The position numbers and the translations under genes are program-made. From Actinomycetota bacterium (GTDB lineage Bacteria; Actinomycetota; Actinomycetes; S36-B12; UBA5976): a stretch of DNA of 26,916 nt. Positions 1 to 6,104 of this stretch are shown one piece after another. The stretch is from assembly GCA_947447095.1 (NCBI GenBank), contig CANFIL010000002.1, forward strand, positions 1 through 26,916. The letters are read 5' to 3'. The notes under the pieces are model-generated. The model was given only the letters and a program-made list of their open reading frames with translations, made no database searches and was not told the DNA's origin. Each line of letters starts with the position of its first letter. Positions within the stretch are counted from its first letter, which is position 1.

Positions 1-495
1 AACATGTCCGAGCAATACAGCAAGGTCAGTTTCGTCAGCGATGAGAAGAGTATCTGCGGTAGCACCGATACGCCGTGCGCGAATGCCAATTTGTTCGGCC
101 GATTCTTCACCAGAAATGTAAAGCACTGTTCGTGGCTTTTTTGTTCCCCGTGCAAACTGATCTGCAGCAGCAAGCAGGAGAGTGGATTTACCAACACCAG
201 GTTCGCCCGCAAGTAGCACGCATTGCCCGGCAACGAGTCCGCCACCAAGCACACGATCAAGTTCGCTCAAACCTGTACTGGAACGTTCAACTTCACGTTG
301 TGGAATTTGGCTGACAGGTCGTGCTGGTGTCGATGGCGCTACACCTGAAGTCGAACTCTTCAATCCCGCAGCTGAAGGTGCAGCAGTTGTTTCAACTACT
401 GAACTCCATGCTTGGCATTCGGGACAGCGTCCAACCCACTTGGCACCAGTCCAACCACACTCGGTGCACTTAAATGATGCGCGAACTTTTGCCAT
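1..495 (-). CDS. radA: DNA repair protein RadA, N-terminal part (cut by window edge)
   Basis: RadA is a RecA-like ATPase that helps branch migration during recombination. The visible 165 residues begin with a zinc finger (Cys10, Cys13, Cys24, Cys27), followed by a Pro/Ser-rich linker of about 40 residues and the start of the ATPase core. The core shows the RadA-type 'TGLSELDRVLGGGL' stretch and a Walker A motif GEPGVGKST at residues 97-105. The rest of the gene lies before base 1. The ATG at 493-495 has no ribosome binding site. It sits six bases after a TAGTCT -10-like hexamer, so the message is probably leaderless. The upstream gene on the same strand ends 54 bases away. Family assignment is secure from the finger plus Walker combination. 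Confidence 0.96.
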   Translation of the reverse strand, partial: MAKVRASFKCTECGWTGAKWVGRCPECQAWSSVVETTAAPSAAGLKSSTSGVAPSTPARPVSQIPQREVERSSTGLSELDRVLGGGLVAGQCVLLAGEPGVGKSTLLLAAADQFARGTKKPRTVLYISGEESAEQIGIRARRIGATADTLLIADETDLAVLLGHV

Positions 496-501
496 GCGTA
501 A

Positions 502-507
502 AGACTA
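502..507 (-). promoter_or_regulatory. Putative -10 element of leaderless radA
   Basis: TAGTCT on the minus strand lies exactly six bases before the radA ATG, which puts the expected transcription start on or next to the start codon. No clear -35 box was identified. The same geometry precedes several other genes here. Confidence 0.45.
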
Positions 508-516
508 CGCGCGACT

Positions 517-534
517 GCCGACACTCGGGTCGGC
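517..534. repeat. Short inverted repeat between two minus-strand genes
   Basis: GCCGAC and GTCGGC form a perfect 6-base stem around a 6-base loop in the gap between the cysteine-rich gene and radA. There is no T-run, so it would be a weak terminator at best. It may equally be chance. Confidence 0.25.
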
Positions 535-549
535 GATCCTCAGGCCGAA

Positions 550-1338
550 CTAAGACTCTTTAGGCGTTGCTGGGTGAATGGCAAACATCTTGCGCGACTT
601 GTTGTCGGCGTTTGCATTAACAGCAGCCAAAGCAAGTTCACGTGCCTTGCAGTGTTCAACCAAAATCTTGTAGCACTTCTTGCCCATCAGCTTGGTGAGC
701 TCGGCTTCGTACGATTCATAAACCGGCTTGGCACCAACGTGCGCCTCGGTTGCAGTTGTGCAGTACCAGTCGAGTTCTGATCCGCCAGGACCCCAACCGC
801 GACGGTTGAATTCTTCAATACCGATAACCAAAATTTGAACACCATCAGGGCGATCAACTAATTCGTACGTCCGGCGAATTGGAAGTTCCCAACACACCTG
901 AGGTTTCGTTTCAACGTAGTGAACGCCAAGCTTGTCAGCCAGGATGTGGAACGCACATCCGTCGCCACCCTCGAAACCATTGCGGTTGTGGAAGATGCAT
1001 CCGCCACGGACAGCGCGAGTCTTTAACTGGCCTTCGTCGTCCTTTTCAAAGACGCCCTTCTTGCCTTGGCCCTCTTCGAAGTTCTGCCAGATCTCAGGCG
1101 TGAGCAACTTGATGTACTTCTTAGTGTTCTTTTCATCTTCCTTATCGGCGATGTGAGCACCAAGATTGCAGCAACCAACGTCAGGGTTCTTTTCATCGAT
1201 GCCTTTGCAGCCACGACCCCAAATGCATGTCCAACGACTGGTCAACCACGTCAGGTCGCACTTGTACAAATTGGTGTCATCGTCGGGGTCAACGAACTCT
1301 ACCCACGCACGTGCAAAATCAAGATTCTTTTCAGCCAC
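550..1338 (-). CDS. Conserved cysteine-rich protein of unknown function
   Basis: I do not recognise a named function. The 262-residue product carries eleven cysteines: 27, 38, 44, 56, 57, 114, 128, 149, 193, 222 and 230. Several are in tight groups: 'WTCIWGRGCKG', 'VGCCNLGAH' and 'GGCIFHNRNGFEGGDGCAFH'. Together with nearby histidines this pattern suggests a bound metal or Fe-S cluster, loosely like the YkgJ/DUF3109 cysteine-cluster proteins. That likeness is an impression only. No signal peptide or membrane segment is visible, so it is probably cytoplasmic. The start is GTG, six bases after a TAGGCT hexamer, so it may be leaderless. It lies upstream of radA on the same strand and diverges from ppx/gppA. 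Codon use and length make it a real gene. Confidence 0.85.
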   Translation of the reverse strand: MAEKNLDFARAWVEFVDPDDDTNLYKCDLTWLTSRWTCIWGRGCKGIDEKNPDVGCCNLGAHIADKEDEKNTKKYIKLLTPEIWQNFEEGQGKKGVFEKDDEGQLKTRAVRGGCIFHNRNGFEGGDGCAFHILADKLGVHYVETKPQVCWELPIRRTYELVDRPDGVQILVIGIEEFNRRGWGPGGSELDWYCTTATEAHVGAKPVYESYEAELTKLMGKKCYKILVEHCKARELALAAVNANADNKSRKMFAIHPATPKES

Positions 1339-1344
1339 GGGATG

Positions 1345-1350
1345 AGCCTA
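1345..1350 (-). promoter_or_regulatory. Putative -10 element of the leaderless cysteine-rich gene
   Basis: TAGGCT on the minus strand is followed by six bases and then the GTG start at 1336-1338. No ribosome binding site is visible between them. Confidence 0.4.
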
Positions 1351-1423
1351 ATAGGAAGCACGCGGTTTAGTGGAACTGTGGGCAATGTTCATACGTCTTA
1401 ACTTTGTGTTCACATGGGCTCGT

Positions 1424-1429
1424 TATTCT
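1424..1429 (+). promoter_or_regulatory. Putative -10 element of leaderless ppx/gppA
   Basis: TATTCT is followed by six bases and the ATG at 1436. No purine-rich ribosome binding site occurs upstream, and homology begins at this ATG. The identical hexamer and spacing occur before senX3. Confidence 0.5.
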
Positions 1430-1435
1430 TCGAGT

Positions 1436-2365
1436 ATGCGCTTGGCAGTTCTAGACGTTGGCTCGAATACGTTGCATCTTCTTGTGGTAGATGCGCACCA
1501 TGGAGCTGCTCCGAGTGCCGCCTTGTCCCGCAAATTTGAATTACGCCTAGCTGAGTCGCTCAATAAAGATGGTGAACTCAAGAAGAGTGCCGTGCGAAAG
1601 TTGATCGAAGCGCTCAACGAATGCAAGAACGAAATTGCCAAGCTGGATTGCATTGAAACGCTCGCCTTTGCAACATCGGCCATTCGTGACTCAGCAAACT
1701 CCGAAGAAGTATTGGCTCAGGTGCTATCCGAAACGGGTATCGAACTTCAAGTCCTCGACGGTGAGCATGAAGCCATCTTGACTTTCCTTGCCGTCCGTCG
1801 GTGGTACGGCTGGAGTGCCGGGCGTCTTTTGGTCGCGGACATTGGCGGCGGTTCGCTTGAAGTTGCGCAAGGTGCGGACGAACATCCTGATTTTGCTAAA
1901 TCCATTCCGCTCGGTGCCGGTCGACTGACGCGTGACTTTTTTACGAGTGACCCGCCGGCCAAGAGCGAAGTAAAGGCCCTGCGCAAGTACGTCCGCAGCA
2001 CGTTAGCTGGCGAACTTGGCCAAATATTGCGCCATGGTGAACCGGAGCATGTCGTTGCCACAAGTAAGACCTTCAGGCAGCTTGCTCGCATCACTGGTGC
2101 TGCTCCGTCAAGCCACGGTCCATTTGTACGACGCATCTTGACTGCAACGGACCTCGATAAATGGGTTGAACGTCTATCGGTCATGTCTGCCCGTGAGCGG
2201 GCGACTTTGCCAGGTGTTTCCGAAGGCCGTGCTGAACAGCTACTTGCAGGCGCAATTGTGGCGCAGGAAACAATGGAACTTCTTCACGTAGACGTTTTCG
2301 AAATCTGTCCTTGGGCATTGCGTGAGGGAATAATTTTGCGCCGACTCGACTGGTTCGAAGAATAG
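1436..2365 (+). CDS. Ppx/GppA family phosphatase (exopolyphosphatase-like)
   Basis: Members of this family remove phosphate from polyphosphate or from pppGpp; which substrate applies here cannot be read from sequence. The 309-residue product has the family landmarks. 'DVGSNT' at 7-12 is the first phosphate-binding loop of the actin-like fold. 'DGEHEA' near 108-113 carries the catalytic Glu region, and 'VADIGGGS' near 133-140 is the second loop. It lacks the C-terminal HD domain of the longer E. coli enzymes, as is usual for short actinobacterial forms. I chose the ATG at 1436 rather than an in-frame ATG 66 bases upstream, because homology starts with 'MRLAVLDVGSNT' and a -10 hexamer lies just before it. 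It sits upstream of proline dehydrogenase and proC, in line with the conserved ppx-proC neighbourhood of actinobacteria. Confidence 0.92.
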   Translation: MRLAVLDVGSNTLHLLVVDAHHGAAPSAALSRKFELRLAESLNKDGELKKSAVRKLIEALNECKNEIAKLDCIETLAFATSAIRDSANSEEVLAQVLSETGIELQVLDGEHEAILTFLAVRRWYGWSAGRLLVADIGGGSLEVAQGADEHPDFAKSIPLGAGRLTRDFFTSDPPAKSEVKALRKYVRSTLAGELGQILRHGEPEHVVATSKTFRQLARITGAAPSSHGPFVRRILTATDLDKWVERLSVMSARERATLPGVSEGRAEQLLAGAIVAQETMELLHVDVFEICPWALREGIILRRLDWFEE

Positions 2366-2402
2366 GCGTGAAAGCGACGTAACCTACCAATGGTCGTAAA
2401 GT

Positions 2403-2415
2403 ATTACTTAGTAAT
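2403..2415. promoter_or_regulatory. 13-base palindrome before proline dehydrogenase
   Basis: ATTACT-T-AGTAAT is a perfect palindrome with a one-base centre, six bases upstream of the ribosome binding site GGATGGAG (2422-2429). Its position suits a repressor operator over the promoter or start region of the proline dehydrogenase gene. The binding protein is unknown. Confidence 0.35.
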
Positions 2416-2433
2416 CCCATTGGATGGAGTCCC

Positions 2434-3363
2434 ATGCTTCGCAAATCTCTCGTAGCCGCGTCACGCAGCGAGAAACTTGAACACCTTGTATCAACATCGC
2501 CACTCAGCCGTGGCGTTGTGAACCGCTTTGTTGCGGGAACAACTACTGCTGATGTCATCACGAAGGTGAAAGAACTTAAAGAGAAAGGGCTGCTGGCGAC
2601 CATCGATCGTCTTGGCGAAGAAACCAAAGATCCAGCGCAGGCTCAGGGCACTGTTGACGCCTACGTCGATTTGTTGCGCGCACTGTATGCAAACCAACTC
2701 ACTGAATGGGCTGAAGTTTCAGTCAAGCTCAGTGCAGTAGGTCAAGCACTTCCAGGCGACGGTGAGGCCATTGCACTTGCCAACGCTCTCAAGATTTGCG
2801 AAGTTGCCAACGATGTGAAAACAACGGTGACTTTCGATATGGAAGATCACACGACAATTGATTCGACACTTCGCATCTTGCACAAGGTGCGTGAAACATA
2901 CCCGTCAACAGGCGGAGTTCTTCAGGCGCAGTTGTATCGCACCGAAGATGATGTCAATGCGCACGCCTTCAAAACCTCGCGCATTCGTCTATGCAAGGGC
3001 GCATACGCTGAAGGTCCCGATGTGGCATTCATCGAACGCGCTGATATTGATAAGGCTTACGTTCGCAACATGCGCACGCTTCTTGACTCCGAGGGCTATC
3101 CGATGCTCGCGACGCATGACCCACGATTGGTTCAAATTGGCCAGGCACTTGCACTTCGTTCTGGTCGCGCAAAAGACACATTTGAATTCCAGATGCTGCT
3201 CGGCGTTCGTCCTGAAGAGCAACTACGCCTCGTCGCATTGGGTCACAAGGTCCGTGTTTACGTGCCTTACGGCGACGAGTGGTACGCCTATTTGATGCGT
3301 CGAATGGCAGAAAAGCCTTCTAACTTGGCGCTATTCATGCGGTCGCTAGTTTCTCGCTCGTAG
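2434..3363 (+). CDS. Proline dehydrogenase (monofunctional PRODH)
   Basis: It oxidises L-proline to pyrroline-5-carboxylate with FAD, passing electrons to the respiratory chain: the first step of proline breakdown. The 309-residue product has the size of a single-domain PRODH, not the large PutA fusion. Family motifs visible are 'TFDMEDHTTIDSTL' in the barrel, 'RLCKGAY' (flavin/proline site region), 'LATHDPRLV', and the C-terminal 'VRVYVPYGDEWYAYLMRRMAEKPSN', whose arginine pair binds the proline carboxylate. The ATG at 2434 follows a good ribosome binding site (GGATGGAG). It is immediately followed by proC, which catalyses the reverse half of the proline-P5C pair; no P5C dehydrogenase is in the window. 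The palindrome just upstream may mediate control. Confidence 0.94.
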   Translation: MLRKSLVAASRSEKLEHLVSTSPLSRGVVNRFVAGTTTADVITKVKELKEKGLLATIDRLGEETKDPAQAQGTVDAYVDLLRALYANQLTEWAEVSVKLSAVGQALPGDGEAIALANALKICEVANDVKTTVTFDMEDHTTIDSTLRILHKVRETYPSTGGVLQAQLYRTEDDVNAHAFKTSRIRLCKGAYAEGPDVAFIERADIDKAYVRNMRTLLDSEGYPMLATHDPRLVQIGQALALRSGRAKDTFEFQMLLGVRPEEQLRLVALGHKVRVYVPYGDEWYAYLMRRMAEKPSNLALFMRSLVSRS

Positions 3364-3375
3364 GAACACCCTTTA

Positions 3376-3395
3376 TCCTTAGATTTCTAAGGAGG
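3376..3395 (+). promoter_or_regulatory. Hairpin covering the proC ribosome binding site
   Basis: TCCTTAG (3376-3382) and CTAAGGA (3387-3393) form a perfect 7-base stem with loop ATTT. The right arm contains most of the strong Shine-Dalgarno AAGGAGG (3389-3395), six bases before the ATG. If folded, it would lower translation of proC. Translation of the upstream proline dehydrogenase stops 12 bases before the stem (TAG at 3361-3363), so its ribosomes could help open it. Confidence 0.5.
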
Positions 3396-3400
3396 ATGTC

Positions 3401-4195
3401 ATGACAATTGGCATTATTGGTGCTGGCGTAATGGGCGAGACGCTTCTCGCGGGACTATTGCGAGCTGGCATGCCTCCGGCTGACTTACTGATCGCAGAAC
3501 GCAGAGAAGATCGCGGCGCCGAACTAGCCGCAAAATATGGCGTCGAAATCCTCGACAATGCATCGGTTGCAAGCCGCGCAGAAACAATCGTGCTACTTGT
3601 GAAGCCACAAGACATGGCAGCAGTTCTCGGTGAAATTTCTCCGACTCTGAAACAGGGCGCATTAGTTATTTCCATTGCAGCCGGTATCACCACGAAGTAT
3701 CTCGAAAGCTTGTTGCCATCGGGAACGCATGTGGTGCGAGCAATGCCAAACACACCTGCATTGTTCGATCAGGCCATGACAGCAATTAGCCCAGGTTCGA
3801 CATGTACCGATGCGCACTTGAAGACTGCTGAAGATTTACTCAAGAGTGTTGGCAAAGTGATGCAACTTCCTGAGAAGTATCAAGACGCAGTGACGGCAAT
3901 TTCCGGTAGCGGACCTGCCTACATTTATTACGTTGGCGAAGCAATGATCGAGGCAGGAGTCATGCTTGGCCTACCTCGCGATCTTGCAACTGAGATGGTT
4001 CAGCAAACGGTGTTTGGCGCAGCAACGATGTTGAAGGACAGCGGACTGCATCCGACAGTTCTGCGCGAACAAGTGACATCACCAGGTGGAACGACTGTTG
4101 CAGCGCTTCGCGTGTTTGATGATTTCAAAGTGCGCGCCGCGTTCTTATCGGCAATGGAAGCTGCTCGCGATCGGTCACGCGAACTCGGATCGTAA
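3401..4195 (+). CDS. proC: Pyrroline-5-carboxylate reductase
   Basis: It reduces pyrroline-5-carboxylate to L-proline with NAD(P)H, the last step of proline synthesis, in the cytoplasm. The 264-residue product begins with a Rossmann nucleotide-binding motif 'IIGAGVMG' at 5-12. It carries the ProC signature 'AISGSGPAYIYYVGEAMIEAG' in the middle, and ends with the usual 'TSPGGTT' region and helical dimerisation domain. Length is typical. The start is fixed by a strong ribosome binding site AAGGAGG that lies inside a small hairpin. The gene follows proline dehydrogenase by 37 bases and precedes the HTH and bS22-type genes, the same order (proC, HTH, small basic peptide) as Rv0500, Rv0500A and Rv0500B of M. 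tuberculosis. Confidence 0.96.
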   Translation: MTIGIIGAGVMGETLLAGLLRAGMPPADLLIAERREDRGAELAAKYGVEILDNASVASRAETIVLLVKPQDMAAVLGEISPTLKQGALVISIAAGITTKYLESLLPSGTHVVRAMPNTPALFDQAMTAISPGSTCTDAHLKTAEDLLKSVGKVMQLPEKYQDAVTAISGSGPAYIYYVGEAMIEAGVMLGLPRDLATEMVQQTVFGAATMLKDSGLHPTVLREQVTSPGGTTVAALRVFDDFKVRAAFLSAMEAARDRSRELGS

Positions 4196-4208
4196 TCGCG
4201 ATCCTAAA

Positions 4209-4222
4209 TTACACTCGTGTAA
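4209..4222. repeat. 14-base inverted repeat downstream of proC
   Basis: TTACAC-TC-GTGTAA lies just after the proC stop. There is no T-run, so a terminator is unlikely. It could be an operator for the following HTH gene (about 130 bases away) or chance. Confidence 0.25.
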
Positions 4223-4253
4223 CTTGAGTATTCGACTTTCACATCAGTCACAC

Positions 4254-4282
4254 TTGCCACTACATTGGTGACTTCACATGAT
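4254..4282 (+). promoter_or_regulatory. Putative promoter of the HTH gene
   Basis: TTGCCA (4254-4259) and CATGAT (4277-4282) are separated by 17 bases, resembling a housekeeping -35/-10 pair (5/6 and 4/6 matches). Transcription would begin near 4289, leaving a leader of about 60 bases. Confidence 0.35.
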
Positions 4283-4287
4283 GCATG

Positions 4288-4350
4288 TTTGCAAACCCGG
4301 AGGGGAAGCCGGTAATTAGCAAGCTGCGAGAAAGACTAAAAGGTTGCAAA
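4288..4350 (+). promoter_or_regulatory. Possible structured 5' leader of the HTH gene
   Basis: The predicted RNA start region TTTGCAAACC (4288-4297) is complementary, but for one bulged base, to GGTTGCAAA (4342-4350). The latter covers part of the ribosome binding site AAAAGG and the A of the start codon. Between them lies a CCGG / CCGG hairpin (4297-4300 with 4309-4312) with a purine-rich loop AGGGGAAG. Folding would hide the translation start. I do not recognise a known riboswitch class. Confidence 0.35.
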
Positions 4351-4556
4351 TGCCATCTCCAACTGGTCGCCCTCTAGGCGAAGTACGATTCTTGACCGTT
4401 GCCGAAGTTGCTGCAGCAATGCGCGTTTCAAAGATGACGGTTTACCGCCTAGTTCATAGTGGCGAGATGCCAGCTGTGCGCGTTGGTCGCTCATTCCGAG
4501 TTCCAGAGCAAGCTGTGCACTCATACCTGCAGGAATCGTTCGTCGAAGCAGGCTAG
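4350..4556 (+). CDS. BldC/excisionase-like helix-turn-helix DNA-binding protein
   Basis: This is a 68-residue, single-domain winged-HTH protein of the MerR/Xis/BldC type and probably a transcriptional regulator. The core runs 'FLTVAEVAAAMRVSKMTVYRLVHSGEMPAVRVGRSFRV': a helix-turn-helix followed by a short wing with the GRSFRV turn. It closely resembles the mycobacterial protein next to proC (Rv0500A). The ATG at 4350 is preferred over a TTG two codons upstream because AAAAGG lies at good distance. It stands between proC and the bS22-type peptide, a conserved actinobacterial trio. The gene is chromosomal and in a conserved block, so despite the 'excisionase' likeness there is no sign of a phage or integrative element. 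Confidence 0.9.
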   Translation: MPSPTGRPLGEVRFLTVAEVAAAMRVSKMTVYRLVHSGEMPAVRVGRSFRVPEQAVHSYLQESFVEAG

Positions 4557-4630
4557 TAAGACCATCCGCGCCAGTCACATAGACTAAGGGCGCTAGAGAA
4601 ATTCACGACTAGAAAAGAAGAGGCGGTCCT

Positions 4631-4723
4631 GTGGGCTCCGTAATCAAGAAGCGCCGCAAGCGTATGGCCAAGAAGAAGCACCGCAAGATGCTGAAGAAGA
4701 CACGCGCGAAGCGTCGTAAGTAG
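4631..4723 (+). CDS. bS22-type small ribosomal protein (AURKAIP1/COX24 domain)
   Basis: A 30-residue, extremely basic peptide begins 'MGSVIKKRRKRMAKKKHRK' and ends in 'RAKRRK'. It starts with GTG at 4631 after the purine-rich AAGAAGAGGCGG. The motif is that of the AURKAIP1/COX24 domain peptide encoded next to proC in mycobacteria (Rv0500B), which was seen in mycobacterial ribosome structures and named bS22, bound to the small subunit. The gene is so short that routine gene finding often misses it. Its position after the proC-HTH pair and before a terminator supports the call. Function beyond ribosome binding is not evident. Confidence 0.93.
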   Translation: MGSVIKKRRKRMAKKKHRKMLKKTRAKRRK

Positions 4724-4746
4724 CGCAAGACCTAAAGCTTGTAATC

Positions 4747-4806
4747 AACCTCTGGAGTGGTTGGCAACGTCATATGACATTGTCCGATCGCTCCAGAGGT
4801 TTTTCT
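4747..4806 (+). terminator. Rho-independent terminator with large branched loop
   Basis: AACCTCTGGAG (4747-4757) pairs perfectly with CTCCAGAGGTT (4791-4801), and the T-run continues to 4805. The 33-base loop contains its own small palindrome GTCATATGAC (4769-4778), so the structure is a nested hairpin. It ends the ppx-to-bS22 run and separates it from the convergent HAD gene. Confidence 0.8.
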
Positions 4807-4839
4807 GTGCCCAAAATCAGAGGCGTCGGTAAGCCACGT

Positions 4840-5640
4840 TTATTGTTCGCGGCGATCTTTCACGAGGGCGGCGATAGCAAGACCAGCGGCTGCGCCAGCC
4901 AAAGCCACGCCAAATGCACCGGCTGGTAATCCGTAGCGCTTGACTAAATGCTGACGACGGAAATCGTGAACAGGCCACTCATGCTCAACGGCGTAACTTT
5001 TCAGTCCGCTGTCGGGATTGATCGCGATGGGATTTCCGACCGTGCTCAGAAGTGGAATGTCGTTGCTGGAATCGCTGTACGCGAAACTATGGCTCAAATC
5101 GATTCCACGGTCTTGTGCGAGTTGCTCAACTGCGATGGCCTTCTCCATGCCATGCATCGGGGCACTCTTCAGGTGGCCCGTGTAGCGCCCGTGAACGACC
5201 TCGCTGACGGTTGCTATGGCACCAGAAAGTCCAAGTCGAGACGAGATGATGTTTGCTAGCTCAATTGGAGCGGCTGAAACCAACCACACTTCGTGTCCAG
5301 CTGCGCGATGTGTGTGGGCAAGTTGGACCGTTCCTGGCCACATTTTGTCAGCCATCAGTTCGTCGTAAATCTCAGCACACAACTCGTTCATCTCTTCGAC
5401 TGTGCGGTCCTTTGCAAATGCCAATGCGTTCTCAGTGATGCGAGCCATATCGTTCATGTTTTCGGATCCCGAGACCAGGAACTTGCCTTGCGTGAATGCG
5501 TAGTTGGCAAGGTCAGATGCCGTCAGAATCTTGCGCGAAAAAAGGCCGCGAGCAAGGTGATAGATGCTGGCGCCTCGCATAATCGTGTTATCGATGTCGA
5601 AGAACGCTGCGATCTTTGGCGTTGCTAAATCTTCACCCAT
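4840..5640 (-). CDS. HAD-IB family phosphatase (SerB-like) with C-terminal hydrophobic tail
   Basis: This is a 266-residue haloacid dehalogenase phosphatase. The catalytic 'FDIDNT' motif I is at 14-19 (nucleophile Asp15, acid/base Asp17). Motif II is in 'VWLVSAAP', and the motif IV acidic residues are in 'SFAYSDSSNDIPLL'. The helical cap between motifs I and II is of the IB type. The last 30 residues hold a Gly/Ala-rich hydrophobic stretch ('GVALAGAAAGLAIAALV') that may anchor it to the membrane. It resembles Rv0505c (annotated SerB1) in the same gene block, but the substrate is uncertain. I chose the ATG at 5640 because the motif begins soon after it, and TACAGT lies six bases before it (leaderless). 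A 28-residue in-frame extension upstream would run under the divergent glutaredoxin gene and is unlikely. Confidence 0.9.
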   Translation of the reverse strand: MGEDLATPKIAAFFDIDNTIMRGASIYHLARGLFSRKILTASDLANYAFTQGKFLVSGSENMNDMARITENALAFAKDRTVEEMNELCAEIYDELMADKMWPGTVQLAHTHRAAGHEVWLVSAAPIELANIISSRLGLSGAIATVSEVVHGRYTGHLKSAPMHGMEKAIAVEQLAQDRGIDLSHSFAYSDSSNDIPLLSTVGNPIAINPDSGLKSYAVEHEWPVHDFRRQHLVKRYGLPAGAFGVALAGAAAGLAIAALVKDRREQ

Positions 5641-5646
5641 GCCATA

Positions 5647-5652
5647 ACTGTA
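5647..5652 (-). promoter_or_regulatory. Putative -10 element of the leaderless HAD-IB gene
   Basis: TACAGT on the minus strand is followed by six bases and the ATG at 5638-5640. No ribosome binding site is visible. Confidence 0.45.
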
Positions 5653-5701
5653 CCCAGCATGGAGTGTGCCACACTTCTTACAGAAGGTAGGTGGCAGAAA
5701 C

Positions 5702-5944
5702 GTGGAGTCGCGTGTAGTCCTCATTGCAAAACCAGGCTGTCATTTGTGCGATAACGCACGGTTAACAATTGCCCGCGTGTGCAATGAACTCGGCGTTTCG
5801 TGGAGTGAACTTTCAATTTTGGATGACCCAAAACTTGCTGATAAATACTTTGAATCAATCCCGGTAACGCTTGTTGATGGAAAGCAACACGATCAATTTT
5901 CTGTTGATGAAAATCGTTTGCGTACTGCACTTACAGCGTCCTAG
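5702..5944 (+). CDS. Glutaredoxin-like protein (DUF836 type)
   Basis: This 80-residue thioredoxin-fold protein probably handles thiol-disulfide exchange in the cytoplasm. The N-terminal strand 'RVVLIAKPGCHLCDNA' carries the redox pair CHLC, and the cis-Pro loop is in 'ESIPVTLVDGK'. I chose the GTG at 5702 because AAGGTAGG lies at proper distance. A GTG 36 bases upstream is possible but adds a non-homologous tail. It diverges from the HAD gene (61 bases apart) and precedes rex by 160 bases. The same gene stands before rex-hemA in Streptomyces and before hemA in M. tuberculosis (Rv0508). Its natural reductant, likely mycothiol-linked given mshA nearby, is an inference. Confidence 0.88.
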   Translation: MESRVVLIAKPGCHLCDNARLTIARVCNELGVSWSELSILDDPKLADKYFESIPVTLVDGKQHDQFSVDENRLRTALTAS

Positions 5945-5978
5945 TCAAATCACATCAGTCACATCTTTAACATCCAAA

Positions 5979-6011
5979 AAATCGTGATTTTCCTATAGTC
6001 GACAACGATTT
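5979..6011. repeat. Inverted repeat in the glutaredoxin-rex gap
   Basis: AAATCGT (5979-5985) and ACGATTT (6005-6011) form a 7-base inverted repeat about 100 bases before rex. It does not match the known Rex operator pattern (TTGTGA and TCACAA half-sites). Its role is unknown. Confidence 0.25.
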
Positions 6012-6104
6012 CCCTTAGCACGAAGTTGACCGCTAACGCCAATTTTGACTGGCGCGAACTTGCGCATAATGTGTCACCCAAGAACGCAAAGTAAAGGTCA
6101 CAAC

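Noticed and set aside
4288..4343. Known riboswitch (cobalamin, c-di-GMP or c-di-AMP) in the HTH leader
   Set aside because: Some short words look similar, but the conserved order of elements of those classes is not present.
4350..4556. Excisionase-like gene as a trace of an integrated element
   Set aside because: No integrase, attachment repeats or composition change; the gene lies in a conserved chromosomal trio.
5945..6104. Rex operator for autoregulation upstream of rex
   Set aside because: No TTGTGA/TCACAA-type inverted half-sites; only an unrelated 7-base inverted repeat is present.
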